Translations under genes and position numbers: made by a program
Source: Pikeienuella litoralis
Lineage (GTDB): Bacteria > Pseudomonadota > Alphaproteobacteria > Rhodobacterales > Rhodobacteraceae
NCBI RefSeq assembly: GCF_037646705.1
Contig: NZ_JBBHER010000003.1
Location: 451,982 to 515,981, forward strand
Direction: 5' to 3'
DNA: 64,000 bases
The notes under the pieces: generated by a model
What the model was told of the DNA's origin: nothing
The model's input: the letters and a program-made list of their open reading frames with translations, nothing else
Databases searched by the model: none
In this document: piece by piece, positions 18,501-27,771 of the stretch
Layout: every line of letters begins with the position of its first letter
How positions within the stretch are numbered: the stretch's first letter is position 1

Positions 18501-19610
18501 ATGAACGAGATGCGTCCGTCAGAGCCGACCGCCCCTCCGGCCGAGGAGCGCAAACCGGCCGGCGTTCAGATGCGCGAAGCCCGCGCCCTCCGCCTCGTCA
18601 TCAGGATCTGGAGCTGGCTGTCGCTCTCCTTGCCCAGCACATCGCGGGTGATGTTCCGCCAGAAGTTGACCGGGCTGAGGGTTGCGCAGCTGATCCAGCC
18701 CAATTCCGGCGGCGCGCTCGACCGGGCGATGATCGAAGCGCGGATCGCGACGCTCCGCGCGAAAGCGGAATCGTCGCCGCATTGGGGCGAATGGCGCCTG
18801 GTGAACGAGATCGAACTGCTGGCGCTCGGGCTCTGGGATCTGGCGACGATGCGGGTGGAGGCGAAACGCCAGCTGTTCGACGCGCAGGCGCTTCAACTGC
18901 CTGGCGCGGCGGAATACGCCGCGCTGATCGAGGCGAACGACAACGACGAGGCCGCGCTCCGCGCCACGCTTTTCCGGCTCATGCTCGACGTGCAGGACCG
19001 GTTTCGCAAGCGTCACCTTCTGCGCGAATACGTCGCCGCATATACGGCGCGGGTCAGCCTGATATTCGGCGCCGCGACGCTGTGTCTGATCCTGCTCATC
19101 ATGACGCTCGCGTGGATGGCGCAGGCGCATGTCGTCTCGGCCTTTCTCACCGCGCAGACCGGAATCGGCCCGCCCGCGCCGCCGCCGCCCGGCGGAATGC
19201 GCGCGTTCTCCAGCTTCTATGTCGCGCTTACGGCGGGCCTGTTCGGCGCGGCGTTTTCGATGATGGCGCAGACGAAGAAGCGGGTCGAGATCAGCACCCT
19301 GGAGAACATGCGGACCAACGCGCGGTTTTCGATGCTGTTTTTCCGGCTCGGCGTCGGCGTCGGCGCGGCGATGATTCTCTATTTCGTGTTCGACACGGAT
19401 TTTCTGGGGCAGGGCGCGCTGACGCCCAATCTGCCTGAGGTCGGGTTCGAGGTCTCGATGCAGACGACCGCGCTTTTCACATCCATCGGGGGGCTGTCGC
19501 CGAATCGCGATCTGTCGCTTCTGATGCTCTGGAGCTTCGTCGCGGGATTCTCGGAGGTTCTCGTCCCTTCCATCCTTCGCCAGGCGGAGGCGCGGGTCGA
19601 GAAAAAGTGA
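18501..19610 (+). CDS. uncharacterised multi-pass membrane protein
   Basis: 369 aa, no family recognised. Residues 1-180 are soluble and helical with a basic, arginine-rich stretch. Hydrophobic segments then appear at roughly 180-215 (VSLIFGAATLCLILLIMTLA), 235-260 (AFSSFYVALTAGLFGAAFSM), 275-300 (LGVGVGAAMILYFVF) and 340-360 (LLMLWSFVAGFSEVLVPSIL). The last helix pair with GFSE...P resembles the membrane part of conserved bacterial four-helix proteins of unknown role, but no enzyme motif is visible. Standing alone between hemW and a small DUF465 gene. Confidence 0.7.
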   Translation: MNEMRPSEPTAPPAEERKPAGVQMREARALRLVIRIWSWLSLSLPSTSRVMFRQKLTGLRVAQLIQPNSGGALDRAMIEARIATLRAKAESSPHWGEWRLVNEIELLALGLWDLATMRVEAKRQLFDAQALQLPGAAEYAALIEANDNDEAALRATLFRLMLDVQDRFRKRHLLREYVAAYTARVSLIFGAATLCLILLIMTLAWMAQAHVVSAFLTAQTGIGPPAPPPPGGMRAFSSFYVALTAGLFGAAFSMMAQTKKRVEISTLENMRTNARFSMLFFRLGVGVGAAMILYFVFDTDFLGQGALTPNLPEVGFEVSMQTTALFTSIGGLSPNRDLSLLMLWSFVAGFSEVLVPSILRQAEARVEKK

Positions 19611-19763
19611 CGCCGGGCGGCTCCGCGGCGTCCGCGGTGTGGGCCGGCGGCGGGCGAAGCGGCGTCGCCCGATCGTCTCCGCCCGCGGCCGCCTTCGCCT
19701 GCAGCGACCGCAAGCGCGCCCGAACGTCGGCCCGGACGCGCTCCGCTGAGCGGCTTGATGCGC

Positions 19764-19943
19764 TCAGTGGATCGTTTCGGCCTCGCCGAGCCGGGAAATC
19801 TCGTCCTTCAGCCGAAGTTTTTCTCGTTTGAGTTTGGAGATCTGAAGCTCGTCGGCGGCGGGACTTCGCATCTCCATCTCGATTTTCTGTTCAAGATTGG
19901 CGTGCTTTCTCCTGAGTTCGGCCAAATGGGACGACAGGCTCAT
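19764..19943 (-). CDS. DUF465 (YdcH-like) small coiled-coil protein
   Basis: 59 aa. The start at 19943 is fixed by a GGAGG site 7 bases upstream; a longer in-frame extension lacks conservation. The protein is a single helical hairpin, starting MSLSSHLAELRRKHANLEQ, and the KLKREKLRLKDEISRL tail is typical of DUF465, small proteins abundant in alphaproteobacteria. Function is not established. Confidence 0.8.
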   Translation of the reverse strand: MSLSSHLAELRRKHANLEQKIEMEMRSPAADELQISKLKREKLRLKDEISRLGEAETIH

Positions 19944-20057
19944 ACGGCACCTCCATTGAGTACGTTCTGAACAATCAGAGAGTACACTGAAAAATGGGGC
20001 TGTCACGGGTTAGTTGCAACGCTTTGTCACTGTCGCGGGGGCCTCAAATCCGCGCGA

Positions 20058-20828
20058 TCAGAATTTGAGAGCCTGCCCCCGCCGGAGGACCGCGTCGGCC
20101 TCCGGGCCGAAATCGTCGGTGTCGGCGACATGCGCGGATCCCGCGTGAAGAACCAGCGGCGGCGCGAGGCGGAACGGCGCGCGCGCGCCCTTGCAGGCGG
20201 TGACGATCACCCGCTTGGCGCTTTTCCCGACGCGGGCCTGAAGCGGAAGAACCGCGATATCGCCGGCGCCGCGGAGCCCCGAGAGGATCGCGGGAAGGCT
20301 CGCGGCGAGGTGGATCATCGCGAACCGGCCGCCGGAGCGGACGCGGGCGAAGGCGGCGGCCGTCCAGGCGGCGGCCCCCCGTCCCTCCGCCACGCGCCGG
20401 GCGGCGTCGCGGCCCGGATCCGGGGAGCCGGCGCCGGTGATGTCGAAATAGGGCGGGTTGGTCAGCACGAGATCGAAGCCGATCTGGCGGAGGGCGGCGG
20501 GCGGATGGAAGATGTCGCCGTCCCATATCGTCGCGTCGACGCCGTTTCGCGCGGCGTTCAGCCGGGCGAGATCCGCATAGGGCTTCTGCAGCTCCAGGCC
20601 GTGCGCCTCGAGCCCGGGAACCCGGGCCGCGAGACACAGCAACGCCGCCCCGACGCCGCACCCCGCGTCGAGAACCCGCGCTCCCGGCGCCGGCGCGGTC
20701 GCCGCGGCGAGCAACACCGGGTCCGTCGCCGCGCGATAGCCGGCGCGGGGCTGAAGCAGGCGCAGCCGGCCTCCGAGAAAGGCGTCCTCAGTGAGATCCG
20801 GGTCCTGAAGCGGGGCCGGCTCCGTCAC
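20058..20828 (-). CDS. TrmN6-like adenine-N6 methyltransferase
   Basis: 256 aa, GTG start overlapping the stop of the DUF2007 gene. A class I Rossmann fold has the SAM loop LDAGCGVGAALLCLA, and the catalytic NPPY motif occurs as VLTNPPYFD. The N-terminal GGRLRLLQPRAGYRAATDPVLLAA segment is the signature of tRNA1(Val) A37 N6-methyltransferases (YfiC/TrmN6 family). Substrate is inferred from family. Confidence 0.88.
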   Translation of the reverse strand: MTEPAPLQDPDLTEDAFLGGRLRLLQPRAGYRAATDPVLLAAATAPAPGARVLDAGCGVGAALLCLAARVPGLEAHGLELQKPYADLARLNAARNGVDATIWDGDIFHPPAALRQIGFDLVLTNPPYFDITGAGSPDPGRDAARRVAEGRGAAAWTAAAFARVRSGGRFAMIHLAASLPAILSGLRGAGDIAVLPLQARVGKSAKRVIVTACKGARAPFRLAPPLVLHAGSAHVADTDDFGPEADAVLRRGQALKF

Positions 20829-21046
20829 GCGGGTTCGCTGAGCGCGATCCCGTTGTCGCGCAGGATCGCACGCGCCATGAAGAGATTGCGGCGCATCACC
20901 ATCAGCCGGCGCGGCAAAATGCCGAGCGAACCTTCGATGATGCTCGTGTGGACGTCGAACACGAAGCAGTCTATATCCTCCGCCCGCAGGAGGGCTGTGG
21001 CGAAACTGATGACCGTGGGGTCGTTGGTTTTTAGCAGTTCTTCCAT
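20825..21046 (-). CDS. DUF2007-type small protein
   Basis: 73 aa from the ATG at 21046. The fold pattern of a degron-like or signal-transducing DUF2007 protein is seen: MEELLKTNDPTVISFATALL, EDIDCFVFDVHTSIIEGS, then GILPRRLMV. DUF2007 proteins are small ferredoxin-like proteins with no enzyme activity known. It is translationally coupled to the methyltransferase and divergent from the polyprenyl synthase, with 65 bases between. Confidence 0.82.
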   Translation of the reverse strand: MEELLKTNDPTVISFATALLRAEDIDCFVFDVHTSIIEGSLGILPRRLMVMRRNLFMARAILRDNGIALSEPA

Positions 21047-21111
21047 GGCTCCGGCGATTTTAGGGGCGCTGCGCGATCCGTATCGAGACCGCCGACGCGA
21101 CAAGGTGACCT

Positions 21112-22137
21112 TTGCTCCGACCAGATGCAAACGCAAATGCGAATTCGAATGTGACTGAAGATGCGTTCAGCCGTCTCGCCTCCCTGGTCGCGCCAGAACT
21201 GGAGGCGGTGAACCAGACCATCCGGGAGCGGATGAGGTCGGAGCATGCGCCGCGGATCCCGGAACTCTCGGCGCATCTGATCGAGGCCGGCGGCAAGCGG
21301 CTGCGCCCGGTTCTCACGCTCGCGGCGGCGAAGCTCTGCGGTTATGAGGGCGAACATCAGATCCGGCTCGCGGCGGCGGTGGAGTTCATCCACACCGCGA
21401 CATTGCTTCATGACGACGTGGTCGACGAGAGCGCGAAGCGGCGCGGCCGGCCGACGGCGAACATCCTGTTCGGCAATCAGCAGAGCGTGCTCGTCGGCGA
21501 TTATCTTTTCGCGCGTTCGTTCCGGCTGATGGTGGAGACGGGGAGCCTCCGGGTGCTCGACATCCTTGCGGGGGCGTCGGCGGTGATCGCGGAGGGCGAG
21601 GTGCTTCAGCTCACCGCGCAGCATGACCTCTCCGGCGGCGAAGAACGGTATTTTCAGGTGATTCGCGGCAAGACGGCGGCGCTTTTCGCGGCGGCGGCGG
21701 AGGTCGGCGCCGTGGTGGCGGCGGCGGACGAGGCGGAGATCGCCGCGCTGCGGAGCTATGGCGACGCGCTGGGCGTGGCGTTCCAGCTGATCGACGACTG
21801 CCTCGACTATGACGGCGCCGCCGCGGCGATGGGCAAGAATGTCGGCGACGATTTCCGCGACGGCAAGGCGACATTGCCGGTTCTGATCGCGTATCGGCAG
21901 GGCGACGCGGCGGAGCGGGCGTTCTGGGAGCGCGTGATCGGCGATCACGAGCAGAAAGAGGGCGATCTCGCCGAGGCGCTTTCGCTGATCGCGGCGCATG
22001 ACGGGCTCGGACGAACCCGCGCGCGGGCCGCCGAATGGGGGGAGAAAGCCGTTCGCTCGCTCGACCAATTCGCCGACGGCGACGTGAAACGCGGGCTGGC
22101 CGACGTCGTGGAGTTCGTCACCGCCCGGGCCCGCTGA
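21112..22137 (+). CDS. all-trans polyprenyl (octa/decaprenyl) diphosphate synthase
   Basis: 341 aa with a TTG start at 21112 preceded by AAGG; a GTG at 21151 is an alternative and would remove an odd alanine-asparagine run. Both aspartate-rich motifs are present: LLHDDVVDES (first DDxxD variant) and LIDDCLDYDG (second). GGKRLRPVLTLAAAKL is the substrate-binding loop. The enzyme builds the quinone side chain from farnesyl or geranylgeranyl diphosphate and IPP; ubiquinone-10 is usual in this group by general knowledge. Confidence 0.92.
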   Translation: MLRPDANANANSNVTEDAFSRLASLVAPELEAVNQTIRERMRSEHAPRIPELSAHLIEAGGKRLRPVLTLAAAKLCGYEGEHQIRLAAAVEFIHTATLLHDDVVDESAKRRGRPTANILFGNQQSVLVGDYLFARSFRLMVETGSLRVLDILAGASAVIAEGEVLQLTAQHDLSGGEERYFQVIRGKTAALFAAAAEVGAVVAAADEAEIAALRSYGDALGVAFQLIDDCLDYDGAAAAMGKNVGDDFRDGKATLPVLIAYRQGDAAERAFWERVIGDHEQKEGDLAEALSLIAAHDGLGRTRARAAEWGEKAVRSLDQFADGDVKRGLADVVEFVTARAR

Positions 22138-22245
22138 GGGCCGGGGCGACGTTCAGCCGCGCTCAGACGTGACGAGCCCATTTTCCATCCTTTGCAACCC
22201 GGCGATTTGCGCGGCAGAGTGCGCGGAGAACGAGGGGGATGACGG

Positions 22246-23661
22246 ATGAATGCGGATATCGGCCTGATCGGCGTCGGGGTCATGGGGTCGGCGCTTGCGC
22301 TGAATATGGCGGAGAACGGATTTCGCGTCGCGGCGCATGACCGCGACTATGATCGGATGCAGGCCGCCGCGGACCAGTCGGCGGGGATGAAAGGCGCGAT
22401 CGAGATCGCGGAGACGCCGGAGGCGCTTATCGCCGCGATCCGCCCGCCGCGCCCGATCATCCTTCTGGTGCCGGCCGGCCGGCCGGTCGATGCCATCATC
22501 GCCGAGTGGCGCCCGCTGCTGGAGCCGGGCGATCTGCTGATCGACGCCGGCAACGCCAATTTTCACGACACGCGCCGGCGGGCGCGGGAGCTGGAGGCGG
22601 AGGGATTCGCCTTTCTCGGCCTCGGCGTCTCCGGCGGCGCGGAGGGCGCGCGGCGCGGCCCGTCGATCATGGCCGGCGGCTCACCCGCCCTCTGGGGGAG
22701 AGTCGAGCCGGTGTTGACGGCGATATCGGCGCGTTTCGGCGACGAGCCGTGTTGCGCCTGGTTCGGCCCGGACGGCGCGGGCCATTTCATCAAGACGATC
22801 CATAACGGCGTCGAATACGCCGACATGCAGATGATCGCCGAGACCTATGGCGTGATGCGCGATGGGCTGGGCATGGATGCGGCGGCGATCGCGGCTGTGT
22901 TCGAGAAGTGGCGGGCGGGGCCGCTTGGCTCCTATCTCGTCGATATCACCGCCGAGGTTCTGGCGACCGGCGACGCGCGGAGCGGCGGCCCGCTGATCGA
23001 TATCGTGCAGGACCGCGCCGGGCAGAAGGGCACCGGCGGCTGGGCCGCGCTCGAGGCCTTGCACCTTGCGTCGCCGGCCCCGGCGATCGAGGCGGCGGTG
23101 GGCGCGCGCAACCTCTCGGCGCGCAAGACCGAGCGCTTGCGGATGGAGGCGCTTTTCGGCGCCGCTCCGAAGCCGCTCGGCGATGCGCTCGGCGACCCGG
23201 AGGCGGCCGCGGCGGCGCTCCACGACGCGCTTCTGGCCGGGCGGATCGTCGCCTATGCGCAGGGGTTCGAGGTGTTCCGCGCGGCTTCGGCGGAATACGG
23301 GTGGGCGCTGGACCTCGCCGCCATCGCCCGGGTCTGGCGGGCGGGATGCATCATCCGCTCGGTTCTGCTCGATGACATCGCCGGCGCGCTGGACGCCTCG
23401 CCGGAGACTAATCTGATCGGCGCGCCGGCGCTGGCGGCGGTCATGAAAACCGCGGAGGGCGGGCTTCGCCGCGTGGTCTCGGCGGCGGCGGCGCACGGGT
23501 TGCCGGCGCCGGCGCTCGGCTCGTCGCTTGCGTATTTCGACCAGATCCGAACCGGGCGCGGAACCGCGAACCTGATCCAGCTCCAGCGGGATTTCTTCGG
23601 CCGGCATGGGTTCGAGCGGCTGGACCGCAGAGGCGTCCATTTCCACGGGCCCTGGGCGTAG
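22246..23661 (+). CDS. gnd: 6-phosphogluconate dehydrogenase (decarboxylating)
   Basis: 471 aa, the full length of the classical enzyme. The NADP-binding motif GVGVMGSALALNMAENGF starts at residue 6. GLGVSGGAEGARRGPSIMAGG contains the substrate-binding SGG, and GHFIKTIHNGVEYADMQMI carries the catalytic lysine. The C-terminal tail HxxWA-like end (RRGVHFHGPW) is present. It oxidises 6-phosphogluconate to ribulose 5-phosphate in the pentose phosphate pathway. It converges with the glycosyltransferase operon. Confidence 0.96.
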   Translation: MNADIGLIGVGVMGSALALNMAENGFRVAAHDRDYDRMQAAADQSAGMKGAIEIAETPEALIAAIRPPRPIILLVPAGRPVDAIIAEWRPLLEPGDLLIDAGNANFHDTRRRARELEAEGFAFLGLGVSGGAEGARRGPSIMAGGSPALWGRVEPVLTAISARFGDEPCCAWFGPDGAGHFIKTIHNGVEYADMQMIAETYGVMRDGLGMDAAAIAAVFEKWRAGPLGSYLVDITAEVLATGDARSGGPLIDIVQDRAGQKGTGGWAALEALHLASPAPAIEAAVGARNLSARKTERLRMEALFGAAPKPLGDALGDPEAAAAALHDALLAGRIVAYAQGFEVFRAASAEYGWALDLAAIARVWRAGCIIRSVLLDDIAGALDASPETNLIGAPALAAVMKTAEGGLRRVVSAAAAHGLPAPALGSSLAYFDQIRTGRGTANLIQLQRDFFGRHGFERLDRRGVHFHGPWA

Positions 23662-23709
23662 GCGCGCGGCGACCGGAGGCGCGGACCTCCTGCCCTCAGG
23701 GGGGCGCCG

Positions 23710-24813
23710 TCAGGCCCGCCCGAGAATAAGCCGCGCCGCCGTCTCCGCGCCGGAGAGATCCGCGAGACCAGGGGGCGGGCCGGGCGCGCCGATGGCGGCT
23801 TCGACGGCGGCGGCGAGCGCGTCGGGCCCCGGCCCCGCGGGTCTGTGAAAGCCGGGAAGTCCGGCGAAGGCGGCGGCGCGGATTTGCTGCTCTCTCTCCT
23901 CACCCTCGCTCATCGGGAGGATCACCGCGGGCGTGCCGGCGGCGAGAAGATCGGTCGCGGTGTTGTAGCCGAAAAGGCTGACCGAGCAGGCCGCGGCGGC
24001 GAGCCGGGCGCGATAATCCGCCGTCGCCGGCTCGACGATCACCGGCGCGCCCCGTCCGAGCCGTCCGAGCCGGATCGCCTCCGCCTCCGCGTCCGCGCCG
24101 CCGACGCGAAGCCGCCAGCGCCGCCGCCCCAACCGGGCGGCGCCGATCGCCATCTCCAGGAGCCCGCGCCCGACGCCCCCGCCGCCGACCGAGACGAGCA
24201 CTTCGCCTCGCCCCGCGACATCCGGCGCGGGCGGCGGCGCCGCGACATAGCCGGTATGCCGGATCATGCCGCCGAACGCGGCCGCGCGCGGCCAGGTCGC
24301 GGCGAAGGGGATCAACGCGGGGTCGCCGTGAACCAGAACCTGATCGTAGAACCGGGTGAGATGCGCCGCAGTCTCCTCCGCCCTGCCGGGTTTGCGCTTC
24401 GGCTCGAGCACGTCGCGGACCGAGGCCAGAATCCGCGCGCGCCCTTTCGCGTGAGCGAGCAGCGCGGTGAACTCCTCCCGGAGCGCGCGGCGCCCGAACG
24501 GGAAAAGCTCGGTCACCAGCGCGCCCGGCGCGGCGTCGTCGAACAGGGCGGTCAGCCGCGCCGCCCGGTCGGTGAGATACGCCGCCGTGGCCGGCCCGTC
24601 CGGGGTGAAGAGCCGGCTGTAATCGACGCCCCGGATCCAGACGGGAGGGAGCTGCGCCAGGTCGACGCCGCCGGTGTCGAGATGGCCGATCGCGCGGCCG
24701 CCGGAGACGAGGAGCGGCGCCGCCCCCGCCGCCTTCAGCGCCTTCGCGATCAGCAGCGTCCGCGTGAGATGGCCGGAGCCCATCAAGCCGGTGACGACGA
24801 GCATCACCCTCAT
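23710..24813 (-). CDS. MurG-like (COG4671-type) glycosyltransferase, last gene of operon
   Basis: 367 aa GT-B protein. The N-terminal GLMGSGHLTRTLLIAKAL is the nucleotide-sugar-transferase loop shared with the first gene of the operon. The mid-region has SVRDVLEPKRK, and the C-terminal half has VLVSVGGGGVG and SLFGYNTATDLLAAGTPAVILP, matching the sugar-nucleotide-binding EXxE/G-rich region of GT28-like enzymes. No signal peptide. Its start overlaps the stop of the phosphatase gene by 4 bases. Donor and acceptor are unknown. Confidence 0.82.
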   Translation of the reverse strand: MRVMLVVTGLMGSGHLTRTLLIAKALKAAGAAPLLVSGGRAIGHLDTGGVDLAQLPPVWIRGVDYSRLFTPDGPATAAYLTDRAARLTALFDDAAPGALVTELFPFGRRALREEFTALLAHAKGRARILASVRDVLEPKRKPGRAEETAAHLTRFYDQVLVHGDPALIPFAATWPRAAAFGGMIRHTGYVAAPPPAPDVAGRGEVLVSVGGGGVGRGLLEMAIGAARLGRRRWRLRVGGADAEAEAIRLGRLGRGAPVIVEPATADYRARLAAAACSVSLFGYNTATDLLAAGTPAVILPMSEGEEREQQIRAAAFAGLPGFHRPAGPGPDALAAAVEAAIGAPGPPPGLADLSGAETAARLILGRA

Positions 24814-25403
24814 CGCGGCGTCAGCCTTTCCTCCGGGCCATGGGCGACGGGCGCGCCGTCGGCGTCGATCTCTATGGGGTAGATGCGCTCCCGTTTGATC
24901 CGGAACGGTTCGGGACGGTCGAAATGCCAGTCCCAGGCCTTGGCCAGGATCACCCGCATCACGCCCCGATGAAGGACCATCAGCGCCGGCCGGCCGGCTG
25001 CGGCGACGCGCCGGAGCGCAGGCGCGATTCGCGCCCAGGCGTCGGCGGGACTTTCGCCGCCGGGCGGATGTTTCTCCCAGCCCCAGGTCTCGACATGGGC
25101 GAAACCGGAGGCGGGCTCATGGATCAGGTCGACGCCGCGCCGCCCCTCCCATGCGCCCCATGACAGTTCGATCAGGTCGGGTTCGATCTCCGGGGCGCGG
25201 TCGGCCAGAAGCCGCGCGGTCTCCTTCGCGCGGGCGAGCGGCGTCGCGATCAGGCGCGCGTCGGCCCAGGGAGCGGGAATCCGGAGCGCGCGGGCTCTCT
25301 CGCGGGCGGCCGGCGTCAGCGGTCGGTCGGTTCGCCCCTGCATGCGGCCCGCGGCGTTCCAGTCGGTCTCGAAATGGCGCGTGAGGCCGATGAGCACGCT
25401 CAT
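24810..25403 (-). CDS. histidine phosphatase family protein with RHFE variant
   Basis: 197 aa. The catalytic loop reads LTRHFETDWN; the usual sequence is RHGxTxWN, so glycine after the nucleophilic histidine is replaced by phenylalanine. The other key residues remain: the arginine in TPLARAKETA, the acid in ELSWGAWEG, and the second histidine in VLHRGVMRV. It resembles GpmB/CobC-type phosphatases. Lying inside four glycosyltransferases with overlaps at both ends, it may dephosphorylate a sugar phosphate or glycan intermediate (inference). Confidence 0.85.
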   Translation of the reverse strand: MSVLIGLTRHFETDWNAAGRMQGRTDRPLTPAARERARALRIPAPWADARLIATPLARAKETARLLADRAPEIEPDLIELSWGAWEGRRGVDLIHEPASGFAHVETWGWEKHPPGGESPADAWARIAPALRRVAAAGRPALMVLHRGVMRVILAKAWDWHFDRPEPFRIKRERIYPIEIDADGAPVAHGPEERLTPR

Positions 25404-26497
25404 GACAGGGCCTCCAGCGCCACATTCAGGCGCGCCGCCGCTGCGCTGACGCCGTGGCGCGCCTTGACGTGCGCCCGCGCCGCGCGCCCTGCCGCCGCCA
25501 GCGCGCCGCGATCCTCCGCCAGCGCGGCGATGGCGGCGGCGAAGGCGGCGGGGTCGCCGGGCGCGGTCAGGCGGCCGGACGGGCCGATCACGTCCCGAAC
25601 GCCGATGCGATCCTCGGCGACGCAGGCGACGCCCGCGGACTGCGCTTCGAGATAGGCCATGCCGAACGCCTCGTTCACGCCGGGCCAGAGAAAGAGGTCC
25701 GCGGTTTCATAGGCGCTCCGGAGCGCGTCCCGATCGTTGATCTGGCCGCGGAAGACGACCCTCGGGCGGAGGGCGGCGAAGGCGGCCTCGACTTCGGGCC
25801 GCGCGGCCCCGTCGCCGATCACCGTGAGCCGCCAGTCGAGCGTCAGCGCCGAGAGCGCGCTCGCGAGCGCGCGATAGGACGCGAGCTTGTCGCCCGGGCG
25901 CATCATCGCGACGGTCAGGAGATTGAGCCGCCCTTCGTTCGGGGCGCGCGCCGCCGGCTCCGCGCCAAGCGCGGTGAACGGCGGCAGGGGGATCAGCTTC
26001 TGACCCTCCGGCCGATCGCGCTCCAGCGCGTCCAGCCCCCGCGCCTGCAGGTGAAAGATGAGCCGCGCCTGGTCCAGCGCGCGCTCCGACGCGTGCGCGA
26101 ACCGCGCGTAAGGCCCGTCGAGGCGCTTTCGCGCGCGGTAGCCCTCGGCGACGACATAGGGGATCGAGAGCGCGCGCGCGACCGTCGGGCCGATCAGGTC
26201 CGGCGCCTTGTAATAGCAGTGATAGGTGAACCAGATCGCCGGCGGCGCGCCGGCGGCGTAATCGTTCAGCAGCTTGTCGGCGACCCGCTCCGCCTCCTGG
26301 AACAGCATATCCTGCGCGACGGGGTTCCCGACGCTCTGATGGGTGCGAAGGCGGGAGGCGAGCTTCGTCTCCCAGCCCGCGCGGTCGAGCGCGCGCATCA
26401 GCAGCCGCGCGACCCGCCGGTCGCCCGAAGGGTTGGGGTGATCCGGGGCTTTCATCGGCGCGTAGAACGCGATTCTGCGGTGGGCGGGCGCAGTCAT
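25400..26497 (-). CDS. GT4-family glycosyltransferase
   Basis: 365 aa GT-B enzyme. The N-terminus has YAPMKAPDHPNPSGDRRVARLLMRAL, typical of the acceptor domain. The C-terminal donor domain has LNLLTVAMMRPGDKLASYRALA, TVIGDGAARPEVEAAF, and the retaining-enzyme EX7E-like patch in WPGVNEAFGMAYLEAQSAG. No membrane helix. It overlaps its neighbours by 4 bases on both sides. Confidence 0.85.
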   Translation of the reverse strand: MTAPAHRRIAFYAPMKAPDHPNPSGDRRVARLLMRALDRAGWETKLASRLRTHQSVGNPVAQDMLFQEAERVADKLLNDYAAGAPPAIWFTYHCYYKAPDLIGPTVARALSIPYVVAEGYRARKRLDGPYARFAHASERALDQARLIFHLQARGLDALERDRPEGQKLIPLPPFTALGAEPAARAPNEGRLNLLTVAMMRPGDKLASYRALASALSALTLDWRLTVIGDGAARPEVEAAFAALRPRVVFRGQINDRDALRSAYETADLFLWPGVNEAFGMAYLEAQSAGVACVAEDRIGVRDVIGPSGRLTAPGDPAAFAAAIAALAEDRGALAAAGRAARAHVKARHGVSAAAARLNVALEALS

Positions 26498-27771
26498 CGG
26501 GCGCGCGCCTTCGCCGCGTCGTTCAGCGCGGCGCCGATGAGGCTCTCCAGCACGTCGATCCCCTCCTCCATGCCAAAATCTCGTTTCAGTCTATCATAGG
26601 CTGAGCGCGCGAGGGACGCCCGGTTCCCGGCTTTGCCGATCATGTCGATCATGGCGGCGGCGAGCGCCTCTGGCGCGCCGGGCGGGGCGAGCCGGCCATG
26701 AACGCCATCTTCGATGAACTCCGGGATTGCGGAAACGGCGGTGGAGAGGATCGGCAGCCGCTGGCTCGCGGCCTCCATCAGAACGTTGGGCAGGCCGTCC
26801 CGGTCGCCGTCGCCGGCGATTTTCGACGGCAGGATGAAGATATCCGCCTCCCTGAGCGCGGAGATCACCTCGGTCTGATCACGTTTCCCGCGCCAGTCGA
26901 TCCGGTCCGCGATCCCGAGCCGCTCGGCGGCGGAGACCATGGCCTCTTTCAGCGGGCCGCCGCCGATATGGACGAAGCGCCAGTGGATCGCGGCCGGCAG
27001 CGCGGCCAGCGCGGCGAGAAGGTCGTCATAGCCCTTCTTCGCGACCAGGCGGCCGACGGAGAGAAGAACGATCGGGGCGCCGGGGGTCCGTCCGTCGCGT
27101 TCGGGCCGGCGCTCCGGCGGCGGCGGAAAGCGGGAGAGGTCGAGCCCATGATAGATCAGCGAGACCGTGTCCTCGCGCGGCGCGAGCCCGTTCAGATGGC
27201 GCGCGCCGGTACCGGTGCATGTGACGCCAAAGCGGCAATCGGCGAGCTTCTCGCGTTTCTCCCAGTCAGGAATCGTCCAGATGTCCTTCGCATGCGCCGA
27301 GAAGCCCCAGGCGACGCCGCGGATCATCGCCGCGTAGCGCGCGACGGAGGCCGGAGTGTGAAGGAAATGCGCATAGATGAAATCGGTCTCCGGAGCCAGT
27401 TCCGCGGCCAGCGTCAGCGCCTGCCCCCAGCGCCGGATCCGGTTTCGCGTCCGATCCCGCGCGAGGTCGTGGAGCCAGACCCTGCGCGCGGCGGCGTAGC
27501 CGGGCATCCGCCGGGCGGCGCGCCAGCCGCGCAGAACGCGGAGCGGCTCCTGATGCAGGTATTCCGGAAGATAGCGCGCCCGCGCGCGGATCGCGTCGTG
27601 GATCGGGTGGGTCTTGTCGTCATAGGGGTGGCGAAGCGACCAGATGTCGAATGCGAAGCCGCGCTCCTCCAGCGCCTTCAACTCCTGCGCGATGAACGTC
27701 TCGGATAGCCGTGGATACCCCTTCAGCGCCACGGCCAGCCGCGGCGCGGATTCAGCTTCTCTCGCCGTCAT
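26494..27771 (-). CDS. GT4-family glycosyltransferase (WcaL/AmsK-like)
   Basis: 425 aa. KGYPRLSETFIAQELKALEERG at the N-terminus is the hallmark of the colanic-acid-type WcaL/AmsK glycosyltransferases, where SETF lies in the acceptor-side loop. The donor domain shows VLLSVGRLVAKKGYDDLLAAL, FVHIGGGPL, and ILPSKIAGDGDRDGLPNVLMEA with the EX7E pattern. Probably transfers a hexose to a lipid-linked or surface glycan at the cytosolic membrane face. Coupled by 4-base overlaps. Confidence 0.88.
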   Translation of the reverse strand: MTAREAESAPRLAVALKGYPRLSETFIAQELKALEERGFAFDIWSLRHPYDDKTHPIHDAIRARARYLPEYLHQEPLRVLRGWRAARRMPGYAAARRVWLHDLARDRTRNRIRRWGQALTLAAELAPETDFIYAHFLHTPASVARYAAMIRGVAWGFSAHAKDIWTIPDWEKREKLADCRFGVTCTGTGARHLNGLAPREDTVSLIYHGLDLSRFPPPPERRPERDGRTPGAPIVLLSVGRLVAKKGYDDLLAALAALPAAIHWRFVHIGGGPLKEAMVSAAERLGIADRIDWRGKRDQTEVISALREADIFILPSKIAGDGDRDGLPNVLMEAASQRLPILSTAVSAIPEFIEDGVHGRLAPPGAPEALAAAMIDMIGKAGNRASLARSAYDRLKRDFGMEEGIDVLESLIGAALNDAAKARAR

